Assembly (NCBI GenBank): GCA_902803315.1
Contig: CADCPM010000063.1
Location: forward strand, 1-40,332
Reading direction: 5' to 3'
DNA from: an uncultured Coriobacteriaceae bacterium
Lineage (GTDB): Bacteria; Actinomycetota; Coriobacteriia; Coriobacteriales; Atopobiaceae
DNA: 40,332 nucleotides
The position numbers and the translations under genes were made by a program. The notes under the pieces are model-generated. The model saw only the letters and a list, made by a program, of their open reading frames with translations. It searched no databases and was not told where the DNA came from. Shown here one piece after another: positions 34,163-40,332 of this stretch. The first letter of the stretch is position 1, and each line of letters starts with the position of its first letter.

Positions 34163-34300
34163 TCCACTTCGCGGCGCCAAGGGCACGTGGGCATCTATCC
34201 CGGGCCCGAGGCCGTCGAGCACTTTGGCCCACTCTCGACGGCATGGGCTGCAATGGAGTGGCGGAGTCGTCGGCCAGGGCATTCGTGCAGCAACCGTCGC
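34066..34300 (+). pseudogene. Decayed DUF1801 (YdhG-like) gene
   Basis: Reading the frame from 34066 gives NVLTRVYQTMRAALPEEPER, then IG, a TGA stop, and GMPTFGKSVIHFAAPRA. After a frame change near 34180 it continues as HVGIYPGPEAVEHFGPL. Together these match the DUF1801 core (REALPE...GMPTF...HFA...H(I/V)G(F/L)YP...IEHF). The TGA stands where Trp or Tyr is normal (TGG to TGA). At least one stop and one frameshift make it non-functional. GC-rich inverted repeats follow at 34300-34390. Confidence 0.6.
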
Positions 34301-34390
34301 TCAAGGCCCAAGGCCGGCCCGTCCCTGGCAGGGTCGGGGTTCGCCGGCGTCCGGCCGGCGCGCCCCTTTCGGGGGTCGGGTAGCCCGCCG

Positions 34391-34616
34391 GCTCACATCT
34401 ACAAGACTCCCCCTTTCCACGAGAGCAAAACCGCAGGTCGCGGAGGTGCGTCCCCGACCGTTTTTGTAATTGTGTGCTCTAGCCGGTTGCCAGAAGTTCA
34501 CAACTACAAAGCGGATGCATCAAATTCTGCAAAATCCCTGTTGAGCGCGAAACACATCAAACCGTTTTTGTAGATGTGAACTGCTACCGAGCGGGCCCGA
34601 GTTCACAACTGCAAAT
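34391..34616. repeat. Alternating TTCACAxCTACAAA boxes with a 104-bp period
   Basis: Direct boxes at 34391-34405, 34495-34510 and 34600-34616; inverted boxes at 34460-34474 and 34564-34582. Direct-to-direct spacing is 104 and 105 bp; inverted-to-inverted is 104 bp. In the second unit the arms AGTTCACAACTACAAA and the complement of the inverted box match at 15 of 16 positions, enclosing 56 bp. Each unit looks like a small terminal-inverted-repeat element or a two-site operator. The sequence between boxes is not conserved. From 34617 to 34801 I see nothing further. Confidence 0.6.
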
Positions 34617-34801
34617 CCAGCCCCACTGGTGTCATCGGCGTGGGCACGACGATGCCGTAAAAGGCATGGTATAGGACCAGTAGGTGCCTTCAACCACCAA
34701 ATGGCATAGACTATGTGTTAATAATTCATCATTGATGACTTAACCCTACGTTCGTTCGTCGAGGCCCTGGCGGTATTGGAGGCTGGCATGAAGAGAGCTA
34801 A

Positions 34802-35248
34802 CGCCTGTCACCTCATGCTCTCAACGGCAACCAGGATTATCTGAGCTTTATTCTATGGCACGAGCTCTTCCACTGCCTAACCAGATGCAACCCCGGCTTT
34901 AGGGCCGATATGTACGGGCTCATCCACTTTTCCGTGCACGACACTGACCACACACTCCCGCCACGCGTAATGGATTACCACATCAGCAACCCTGACGTCG
35001 AGCACCACAACTCCTCCGCCAAGTTCAGAATCGACGGCAAGGACGTAGAGTGCTTCCTGGACTGGGTCACGACAAAGCACTTCGAGAAGGAGGGCGACAA
35101 CTTCTTCGACCTAGCTACCACAGCCTTGGTGCCAGTGGACGGAACGGACACCTACTACACCCCCGAGCAGGCGACGAATTTCTACGAGGTCTTCGTCTTG
35201 AGGCATGCGAGCTGGCGTTCTCCGCCCGCATCTCCTCGGCGTCTATGA
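34802..35248 (+). pseudogene. Fragment of an HExxH zinc metallopeptidase-like gene
   Basis: An open frame follows a TAA at 34799-34801. It reads QDYLSFILWHELFHCLTR, with HELFH fitting the HExxH zinc motif. It continues with RADMYGLIHF, ECFLDWVTTK and TYYTPEQATNFYEVF. No ATG, GTG or TTG with a ribosome binding site exists before the zinc motif. The end (RHASWRSPPASPRRL) looks out of frame, suggesting loss of a C-terminal part that would carry the third zinc ligand. The peptidase family is not recognised. Another reading is an intact gene using an internal start at 34910, but that would drop the active site. Confidence 0.5.
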
Positions 35249-35353
35249 CCAACTTGCAACGCAATTACGAAGGCGCGAAAGCATCAATAGCCGACGCCAC
35301 CGCTCATCATTCTTGGTTGCCACTCTCCACATGCTTAGCATAACCCTCGCGCT

Positions 35354-36184
35354 TCAGAACAGCGTTGCTTCCAACACGTCGCCGCCTCGCATGGCGTCCA
35401 GCCACTCGGCAGGGATGGCGCCCTTCCCGTAGGCGGTGCCGGCGAGGGCTCCCGCCACGCAGGCGGTGGTGTCGGTGTCGGAGCCCAGGTTGACGGCGGC
35501 GAGCACGCAGTCTCGGTAGTCGTTGGTGTTCGCGAAGCACCACTTGGCGGCCCTGAGCGTGTCGAGCACGTAGCCGCCCGAGCGGACCTCGTCGCGGGGC
35601 ATCCCGGCGAGCTCGGACTTCAGCCTCTCTCGCGTGCCCTGCGGGTCGGCAGCCGCCTCCCTCAGCAGGTGCACGAACTCGACGCACGCCCCGGTTGACG
35701 TGGGGTGCGCGTGTGTTACGGCGGATGCCGCCCTCACCTCGTCGTCTGTGGCGGCGCAGAACGCGAGCGGCGCTATGCGCATGAGCGACCCGTTGCCGTT
35801 GTCCCACTCCCCGGCAAGGCCGCGTCCCGTGCGCAGCGCCTCGGCCGTGGCGTTGCCGACGTCGAACACGACGCCGTCCGGCGTGTACGCGCCGTCTTCG
35901 TACCAGCTGCGGAACCTGGCGAGGAGGTCGGCCGCGTCAACGCGGCCGACGGCCCGTATGCTGTCGCAGGTCGCGAGCATGAGCGCGGTGTCGTCGCTCC
36001 ACGTGCCGGCAGGCTGGTCGTGGGTCCCGTGGCCCACCATGCCCCGGCAATCGAAGGTGCCCCTGGGCTTGAACTCGTAGGGCACCCCCAAGGCGTCGCC
36101 CACGGCGGCGCCCCAGACCGCGGCGGAGAGCGTGCCCCTGCCTGCCTTTTCGTTTGGTTCGGCATCCATAGTATCTTCTTCCAT
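35354..36184 (-). CDS. ADP-ribosylglycohydrolase family protein (DraG/ARH type)
   Basis: Read from the ATG at 36184, it has 276 residues. The family's metal-binding signatures are intact: AAVWGAAVGDALGVPYEF, TWSDDTALML, DNGNGSLMRIAPLAF and the C-terminal NLGSDTDTTACVAGALAG. These enzymes remove ADP-ribose from proteins or hydrolyse related glycosidic bonds using two Mg ions, in the cytoplasm. The substrate is unknown. No ADP-ribosyltransferase is nearby. The DNA is much richer in GC than the flanking genes, with nearly all codons ending in G or C, a sign of recent arrival from a high-GC relative. It stands between a decayed peptidase gene and a Nif11-type gene. Confidence 0.9.
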   Translation of the reverse strand: MEEDTMDAEPNEKAGRGTLSAAVWGAAVGDALGVPYEFKPRGTFDCRGMVGHGTHDQPAGTWSDDTALMLATCDSIRAVGRVDAADLLARFRSWYEDGAYTPDGVVFDVGNATAEALRTGRGLAGEWDNGNGSLMRIAPLAFCAATDDEVRAASAVTHAHPTSTGACVEFVHLLREAAADPQGTRERLKSELAGMPRDEVRSGGYVLDTLRAAKWCFANTNDYRDCVLAAVNLGSDTDTTACVAGALAGTAYGKGAIPAEWLDAMRGGDVLEATLF

Positions 36185-36274
36185 CCGTGCGCCCTTCTGC
36201 ATATTCCAGTCGATTGAACTTAAAGCACACCTCCACCGCAGGTTAATTGGTAACAGCGGGCGATATGGATCCGT

Positions 36275-36538
36275 CTAGTGACTGAACTGATGGAAGGGTC
36301 CCCTGTAGTCGCAGTTGTAGCAGTGGCCAGAGTTGCTGTTTTGCCACACGCCAACGTCATGGCTCCCGCACATGGGGCAATAATACTCGTTCATCCAGAA
36401 GCTGCCGCCAGAGATTTCCTCGAGCTCCCCGCGTGTAAGCTCGTAGCCCTCCACCTTGGCAATCTCTAGGATTTCCTCGGGACTCTTCGCATCAGCAATC
36501 GTGCTCTTTTGCTCTTCCGTCAGATCTTCGTACTTCAT
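36275..36538 (-). CDS. Nif11-leader peptide with zinc-ribbon-like core
   Basis: An 87-residue protein. Residues 1-45 are a Nif11-type leader (DAKSPEEILEIAKVEGYEL, then LEEISGG) with the double Gly at 44-45, the same position as in the 60-residue peptide at 29.7 kb. The remaining 42 residues contain CPMC (54-57) and CYNC (73-76), spaced as in a zinc ribbon, with Trp, Tyr and His around them and no obvious Ser/Thr target. This is unusual for a lanthipeptide core; the part after the leader may be a small metal-binding protein. AAGGGG lies upstream of the ATG, in an AT-rich promoter-like region. No modifying enzymes are nearby. Confidence 0.82.
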   Translation of the reverse strand: MKYEDLTEEQKSTIADAKSPEEILEIAKVEGYELTRGELEEISGGSFWMNEYYCPMCGSHDVGVWQNSNSGHCYNCDYRGPFHQFSH

Positions 36539-36727
36539 CTTACCCCTTATTTATAGCGTATATATCATATCTCCTATTACGAGCGTGTAGGTCTGCAGCC
36601 TGCGCTCCACGCAACGCAAAGACTAATACGCTATGCGGGCGTATTCGTCCCAAATTCTTTCGGCGTCCGCCGCAAGGGGCGCGCTCGCCCCATCTTACTC
36701 ACGACCTTCTCACCGATCGCTATAGTG

Positions 36728-38770
36728 CTAGCGCCTCCTGCGCCAGCCCTCCGCCAATGCGGTAGCGCCCATGCCCGCCGAAGCCAGGATGGCCGCGACG
36801 GACGTCGGGTCGTCGGTCCTGGCGAGCGTGCTGGAGGTTCCGGACATCGCGGTCCTGCTGGAGGTCCCGGACGTCGCGGTATTGTTGGAGGACGAACCCG
36901 AGCTCTTGGTCCACTGCGCGTAGAGGGTCATATTAGAGGTGACCTCTACGCTGGCGCCGTCCTTGTAGGAGGCGCCGGACCCGTCGGCCTTGTCGTTCCA
37001 GTCCAAGAACGTGTAGCCATCGCGGGTAAAGGCGTTCTTGGTGAGCGACACGGTCTCGCCGGCGGCAACGGACATCTTGTCCATGGTACCCTTGCCGCCG
37101 TTAGCGTCGAAGGAAACAGTAACGGTCTCGCCAGCCTCAGCCACGGTGAAGGTGGCGTTCGCCGACCCGTCGTCGAAGGTCGCCGTGAGGGCGTGCTTTC
37201 CAGTGCCGAGCTTCTGCAGGTAGGCGGACGCAAGCGTGATCACCACACTGCCCTTGGCGGCGGTATAGTCGGTGTCCCTTACGAGCCCCTTGCCGTCCAC
37301 GGAGGCAGAGACGAAGTGCGAGAAGGTCGTGTCCTCCGTGCCCTCGTCGGGGCGCTTGAAGGTAAAGGAGAGGTTCTTGCCGGAGCCCTTGGTCCACGTG
37401 GAGTCCGCGCCGGAGACGACGTTGTAGCTCGGCGCGGAAATGGTCGCGGTCACGCGCGCTACCTCGGAGTCGATGTGGTTCGCATCGCCCGCGGCCTTGT
37501 ACCAGACGTAGTAGGTCCCCACGTCCGTGCCGCTGGAGACGGCCGTGCCCCAGCCATCTACCGGCGCGTTGGTGGCATCCGAACCAAGGGCGTACTCCAT
37601 CGTGCCGCCCGTAGCCTCGCCCGCCAACACGAGCTCTTGCACGCTCCCGTTATAGGTGAGGCTTTTCGCCTCTGGATCCTTTGTTATGACGGCAGGCGTC
37701 TTTGCCTCTATGGTGTATTCAGCCTTTGCCGTTGCGCTTCCTACGGTTATCTCGGCCTTGTAGCTTCCCACGGTCGTGGGCGCCTCGTCGAGCTGGGTGT
37801 TACCGCTCCAGTAGACCACCTCGGGTTTGTCGGGGAGTTCGTTGTCCGCCGTCCAGGTTCGGTTTGCTATCACGGTCGCCTCCGCACTGCCCTCGCCGCC
37901 CTCTACCGAGAGCGTAGGCGCCACGATGGCGAGCGTTGGTTTGGTCAAAACGGAGCAGGACTGTTTGCCACAGGTTGCGGTTATGCTCGCACCGTAGGCG
38001 GAGTAACTCCATTCGTGCTCGAGCGGTAGCGCGGAGACGGCAAAGATAGTCGCTGCCTCTCCCCCAGTGTTCTCGAAGCGAATCGCCGTCAACTCCTTCG
38101 AGGGATCCACGTCGATCCCCTCCGCCACGTACAGCGCGAATCCGTCATCGGTCAGTGCATCTGATATTCGAATTCTGTTGTAGGACAGATGCGAATCATA
38201 AACGGGTGTCGTACTCCAATCAGGCACATTGAATGTTTGCGAAATGGCGTTTCCGCCCTCATCAATTGCCGGTTTCTTTTCCGAGCCATACAACGGAGTC
38301 ACCGCCAACTTAGAATAAGCGCCCTCGGTGGAGGTGCCGGCAGCGGTGCAAAGGATGGCAACTCTTTTGCGCTCATTTTTCGGTGCAACCAAATTGAGCG
38401 TACCTACTTGCGAAGCTTCAAGCCGCAAGGCATTGGAAGCGCCATAGTCTCCCAGTTGAAATGGCATTTCATTGTTCAAGGTTATACGACCGTCATCTGG
38501 CAGGCGTTTCCCGTAACCTCCGGCATAGTAGGTGTGGCGGCCGCCGTCACTATCGTCGTCAATGTAACCGGAGACCGAACCCTGAAGTTCCTGGCCATTT
38601 TTTGACCCGTCCGCCACGACATCAACATCGAATCCCGTGACCTCAACGGTCTCGTAATTCTTTCCTGACGTGTCGTCGGTCGCCAATGCCATTCCCGGCA
38701 CGAGACACAACACCATCTCCAGCACGGCAACTATAAGCAGGGCACCCTTTGTGCATCTAAATCCAGCCAT
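36728..38770 (-). CDS. Sortase-anchored surface protein with Listeria-Bacteroides repeat
   Basis: The start is the ATG at 38770 (GAGGGG upstream), giving 680 residues; the frame extends 29 codons further without support. A signal peptide (cut near GMALA) precedes an unrecognised N-terminal domain (to about 210). Ig-like domains follow (TTVGSYKAEITVGSATAKAE, then GTYYVWYKAAGDANH), then an X2-like domain and one Listeria-Bacteroides repeat (VSFDANGGKGTMDKMS to MTLYAQW). A Ser/Thr linker leads to the C-terminus: LARTDDP, a hydrophobic stretch and EGWRRRR. This is a sorting signal of the LAxTG type used by class E sortases, but with Asp where Gly is normal. It probably acts as an adhesin. Confidence 0.85.
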   Translation of the reverse strand: MAGFRCTKGALLIVAVLEMVLCLVPGMALATDDTSGKNYETVEVTGFDVDVVADGSKNGQELQGSVSGYIDDDSDGGRHTYYAGGYGKRLPDDGRITLNNEMPFQLGDYGASNALRLEASQVGTLNLVAPKNERKRVAILCTAAGTSTEGAYSKLAVTPLYGSEKKPAIDEGGNAISQTFNVPDWSTTPVYDSHLSYNRIRISDALTDDGFALYVAEGIDVDPSKELTAIRFENTGGEAATIFAVSALPLEHEWSYSAYGASITATCGKQSCSVLTKPTLAIVAPTLSVEGGEGSAEATVIANRTWTADNELPDKPEVVYWSGNTQLDEAPTTVGSYKAEITVGSATAKAEYTIEAKTPAVITKDPEAKSLTYNGSVQELVLAGEATGGTMEYALGSDATNAPVDGWGTAVSSGTDVGTYYVWYKAAGDANHIDSEVARVTATISAPSYNVVSGADSTWTKGSGKNLSFTFKRPDEGTEDTTFSHFVSASVDGKGLVRDTDYTAAKGSVVITLASAYLQKLGTGKHALTATFDDGSANATFTVAEAGETVTVSFDANGGKGTMDKMSVAAGETVSLTKNAFTRDGYTFLDWNDKADGSGASYKDGASVEVTSNMTLYAQWTKSSGSSSNNTATSGTSSRTAMSGTSSTLARTDDPTSVAAILASAGMGATALAEGWRRRR

Positions 38771-38817
38771 GCGATTCCCCTCATCTACCAAATGATTCCA
38801 TGCCTCAAATAATAGCA

Positions 38818-38847
38818 AAACTATCATGTTCATCCACATCACGTCAA
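38818..38847 (-). promoter_or_regulatory. Weak promoter candidate of the surface protein gene
   Basis: On the minus strand TTGACG (38847-38842) is 18 bp from TAGTTT (38823-38818), ahead of the 38770 start. The -35 box is good and the -10 box poor. Confidence 0.3.
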
Positions 38848-38957
38848 CGAATGCCACCTATGATCAAATGGGGAACGTGCCTGGCTTTTGCCCTAATACA
38901 CGTCGCTTCGCACACGCGCGTGCAAGCAGGCTCCTACTTTACCTCCGTCAATATAAA

Positions 38958-38977
38958 AAGGGACCCTTGAGTCCCTT
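38958..38977 (-). terminator. Intrinsic terminator on the minus strand
   Basis: AAGGGAC and GTCCCTT form a 7-bp stem around six bases. On the minus strand it is followed by TTTATAT. It would end transcripts coming from the fragment at 39126-39344. The rest of the 38771-39125 spacer holds no gene that I can support. Confidence 0.55.
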
Positions 38978-39125
38978 CAATAAGCTGTTCGGGTGGACTG
39001 GATTCTAAGGCGACCCCTTGGCCCCCAGGCATAACGGCTCACCGAAACACCCAATCTACCTGCTGTTATACAGAAGCACTCACCAACATCAAGCGATTTC
39101 TATCCCGCACAAACACGGTCTCCCT

Positions 39126-39344
39126 CTACTCATAAAAACGTCTATGGCAACTTCCGCATATGTACTCATCTGTATCAGTACGAGTACCAGTACGAAAATC
39201 TACAGACAATTTCGAGACCCCGGTCTTCTTTCGATATGCTTTCCGATGGCATAGCGGACATATACCTCTGGATATGCCTTCTTCGTCTGAGTAAACACCT
39301 CTTGCAGCGCCTTCCAGATCTTCAAAGTCTATTTTTGAAAGTCG
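39126..39344 (-). pseudogene. Zinc-ribbon-like core with truncated Nif11 leader
   Basis: A 72-codon minus-strand frame with no ATG, GTG or TTG near its 5' end, so gene finders miss it. It reads KIDFEDLEGAARGVYSDEEG, in which FEDLEGAARG fits the end of a Nif11 leader with the double Gly changed to Arg-Gly. ICPLCHRKAYRKKTG and, near the end, YICGSCHRRFYE follow, giving two CxxC pairs about 40 residues apart, as in a zinc ribbon. The frame is closed upstream by a TGA after MFLRRG, where the rest of the leader should be. It is divergent from the next gene, which starts 19 bp away. Confidence 0.6.
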
Positions 39345-39363
39345 TCAGCCCCTGCGTAAGAAC

Positions 39364-39681
39364 ATGGGCAAAAGTGAAGAACTGCAACGCATGGAGCGCT
39401 ACCTGAGCGAACAGCCGGAACTGCGGGAAAAGCTGGGCGCGGATATCAAACGCATCGTCGATGCCGATGAAGCGACATGCGAAGAGGAGGCCGTGGCGAA
39501 GGCCGCCGTCTCCTTTGGCTACAAGATCACCCCGGAAGAGCTCAAACGCGCGGCAGCTGACTATGGGAAACTAAGCGATAGCGATATGGAAAAGATGAGC
39601 GGCGGGAACTTCTTCGCCGATCTGGAAGAAGTCCTGAGGAAGATTTTCGCAGACGACAAAAACAAGAAGCCACGCAGCTGA
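39364..39681 (+). CDS. Nif11-type leader peptide with long leader and helical tail
   Basis: A 105-residue acidic protein. Residues about 40-81 form the Nif11-like part (AVSFGYKITPEELKRAAADY, then LSDSDMEKMSGG) with double Gly at 80-81. A predicted helix of about 40 residues lies in front, making the leader nearly twice as long as those at 29.7 and 36.3 kb. The tail, NFFADLEEVLRKIFADDKNK, is amphipathic and has no Cys, so it could be a bacteriocin-like helix rather than a cyclised core. No good ribosome binding site precedes the ATG. Codon use looks somewhat unlike the neighbours. A terminator follows at 39752. Confidence 0.75.
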   Translation: MGKSEELQRMERYLSEQPELREKLGADIKRIVDADEATCEEEAVAKAAVSFGYKITPEELKRAAADYGKLSDSDMEKMSGGNFFADLEEVLRKIFADDKNKKPRS

Positions 39682-39751
39682 ACAGTCTGACCTCACTGGA
39701 ACGCGTGACTGACCGGGGCAAATGCTGGTTCAGCCCATAATTGCTTTATGA

Positions 39752-39777
39752 AGGGTTGCCAAATGCAGCCCTTTTTT
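39752..39777 (+). terminator. Intrinsic terminator after the 105-residue Nif11 gene
   Basis: GGGTTGC pairs with GCAGCCC (one G-U pair) around CAAAT, followed by six T. It lies about 70 bp past the stop codon. Confidence 0.75.
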
Positions 39778-39846
39778 AAAATCATTGTACGCAATTCGCT
39801 GTCTCGGCCCATCACCAATCTACGCGTCGCCATCAACCTCGCATGC

Positions 39847-40332
39847 CTAACGCCGTTTCCTTCCAGCGAATACGAACCCCGTGCCTCCGATTGCCGTTAT
39901 GGCGGCGGAAACTAACGACGTGGGATCCCCCGTTTTGGCAAGCGTGGAGCCTTTGGTGCTGGCAGCCTTGGTCGACGTCCCGGAAGACGTCTTGCTCACG
40001 CGGAAGTTGACGTACTCGGTCTTGGAGTGCTTTACGTCGCCCTCGTTGCCGTCGAACACGGTGTGGGCTTGGTAGGGCACGGACGCCATGTCGCCCTTCG
40101 AGTTCATGTAGGGCGAGAGGTCTGCGTCGGAGTAGAGCTTGGCATTATAGGAGAAATAGAGCGTCTTGCCCCTGAGCGAGGTGGCGTCGTCCACCGTCAC
40201 GGTAACCCTCTGGCCGTCTATCGAGACGCGCGTCACGTTGGAATCGAGCACCTGGCCGCCGTCCGTCCATACGACGACATCGTCCGACGTGAGGTACAGG
40301 ACGTCCTCGAGGTCGACCCACGTGCGCAGCGA
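39847..40332 (-). CDS. Sortase-anchored surface protein, C-terminal part (5' end outside window)
   Basis: The frame is open from the right edge to a TAG at 39847; the last 161 residues are visible. They contain a beta-rich domain (TVDDATSLRGKTLYFSYNAK, then GDMASVPYQAHTVFDG) like the isopeptide-forming domains of fimbrial and pilin-like proteins. A Ser/Thr/Lys linker and a canonical C-terminal sorting signal follow: LAKTGDP, a hydrophobic helix and GRKRR. LAxTG is recognised by class E sortases of actinobacteria. The ending closely parallels that of the 680-residue surface protein (TSSTLARTDDP), so both may be handled by the same sortase, which is not in the window. Confidence 0.88.
   Translation of the reverse strand, partial: SLRTWVDLEDVLYLTSDDVVVWTDGGQVLDSNVTRVSIDGQRVTVTVDDATSLRGKTLYFSYNAKLYSDADLSPYMNSKGDMASVPYQAHTVFDGNEGDVKHSKTEYVNFRVSKTSSGTSTKAASTKGSTLAKTGDPTSLVSAAITAIGGTGFVFAGRKRR

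Noticed and set aside
34391..34616. Possible CRISPR array
   Set aside because: The boxes alternate in direction, are only 15-18 bp and degenerate, and the spacing is too long; no cas genes are present.
36590..36670. Short minus-strand frame ending DAERIWDEYARIAY
   Set aside because: Only about 23 codons with no start or ribosome binding site; could be a gene tail but cannot be supported.
36725..38029. 434-codon plus-strand open frame opposite the surface protein
   Set aside because: Antisense shadow of a GC-rich gene; the composition (Gly/Arg/Val repeats) is artificial and the minus strand has a signal peptide, domains and a sorting signal.

Overview
The window reads as chromosome from a Gram-positive, medium-to-high GC actinobacterium of the Coriobacteriia, most like the Atopobiaceae/Olsenella group. 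This is an inference from several signs taken together: a conserved recO-era-dgkA-ybeY-phoH-mtaB-dnaJ-dnaJ-hemW-dus-lepA run, an rpsT/holA/DUF4012/comEC/comEA block, LAxTG-type sorting signals, W-repeat cell-wall proteins, and several Nif11-leader-like small genes. No rRNA, tRNA, CRISPR array or recognisable transposase was found.

1-6.5 kb is a cell-surface region, all on the minus strand. From upstream to downstream it holds a secreted L,D-transpeptidase with nine W-type repeats, an MBOAT/AlgI O-acyltransferase with its AlgJ/AlgX-like SGNH partner (surface-polymer O-acetylation), a Pro/Glu-tailed lipoprotein, and the start of a secreted protein. 6.6-18.2 kb is a tightly packed housekeeping operon with many 4-11 nt overlaps: lepA, dus, hemW, a membrane-anchored DnaJ-like protein, dnaJ, mtaB, phoH, ybeY, dgkA, era, recO. 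It is broken only by a REP-like repeat cluster between mtaB and phoH. rpsT (plus strand, with its own promoter and terminator) diverges from it. holA, a DUF4012 protein, comEC and comEA follow on the minus strand.

25.3-27.9 kb is a four-gene plus-strand operon: two tandem cyclic-nucleotide-binding proteins without DNA-binding domains, an MBL-fold hydrolase and a class III nucleotide cyclase. It looks like a complete cyclic-nucleotide circuit (readers, candidate eraser, writer) and is the most coherent system here whose function is unassigned.

28.2-40.3 kb is accessory DNA. It holds an esterase-like lipoprotein, a GH13 oligo-1,6-glucosidase, an AT-rich two-TM protein, a substrate-binding lipoprotein with its half-domains in permuted order, a very GC-rich ADP-ribosylglycohydrolase, two sorting-signal surface proteins, decayed genes (DUF1801, an HExxH metallopeptidase) and a 104-bp-period repeat. 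Six intact or broken Nif11-leader-like genes are scattered through it, several with zinc-ribbon-like cores. Two of these loci have the same head-to-head layout: a leaderless core on the minus strand next to a plus-strand leader. No RiPP-modifying enzyme or C39 exporter is present, so their partners, if any, lie outside the window.
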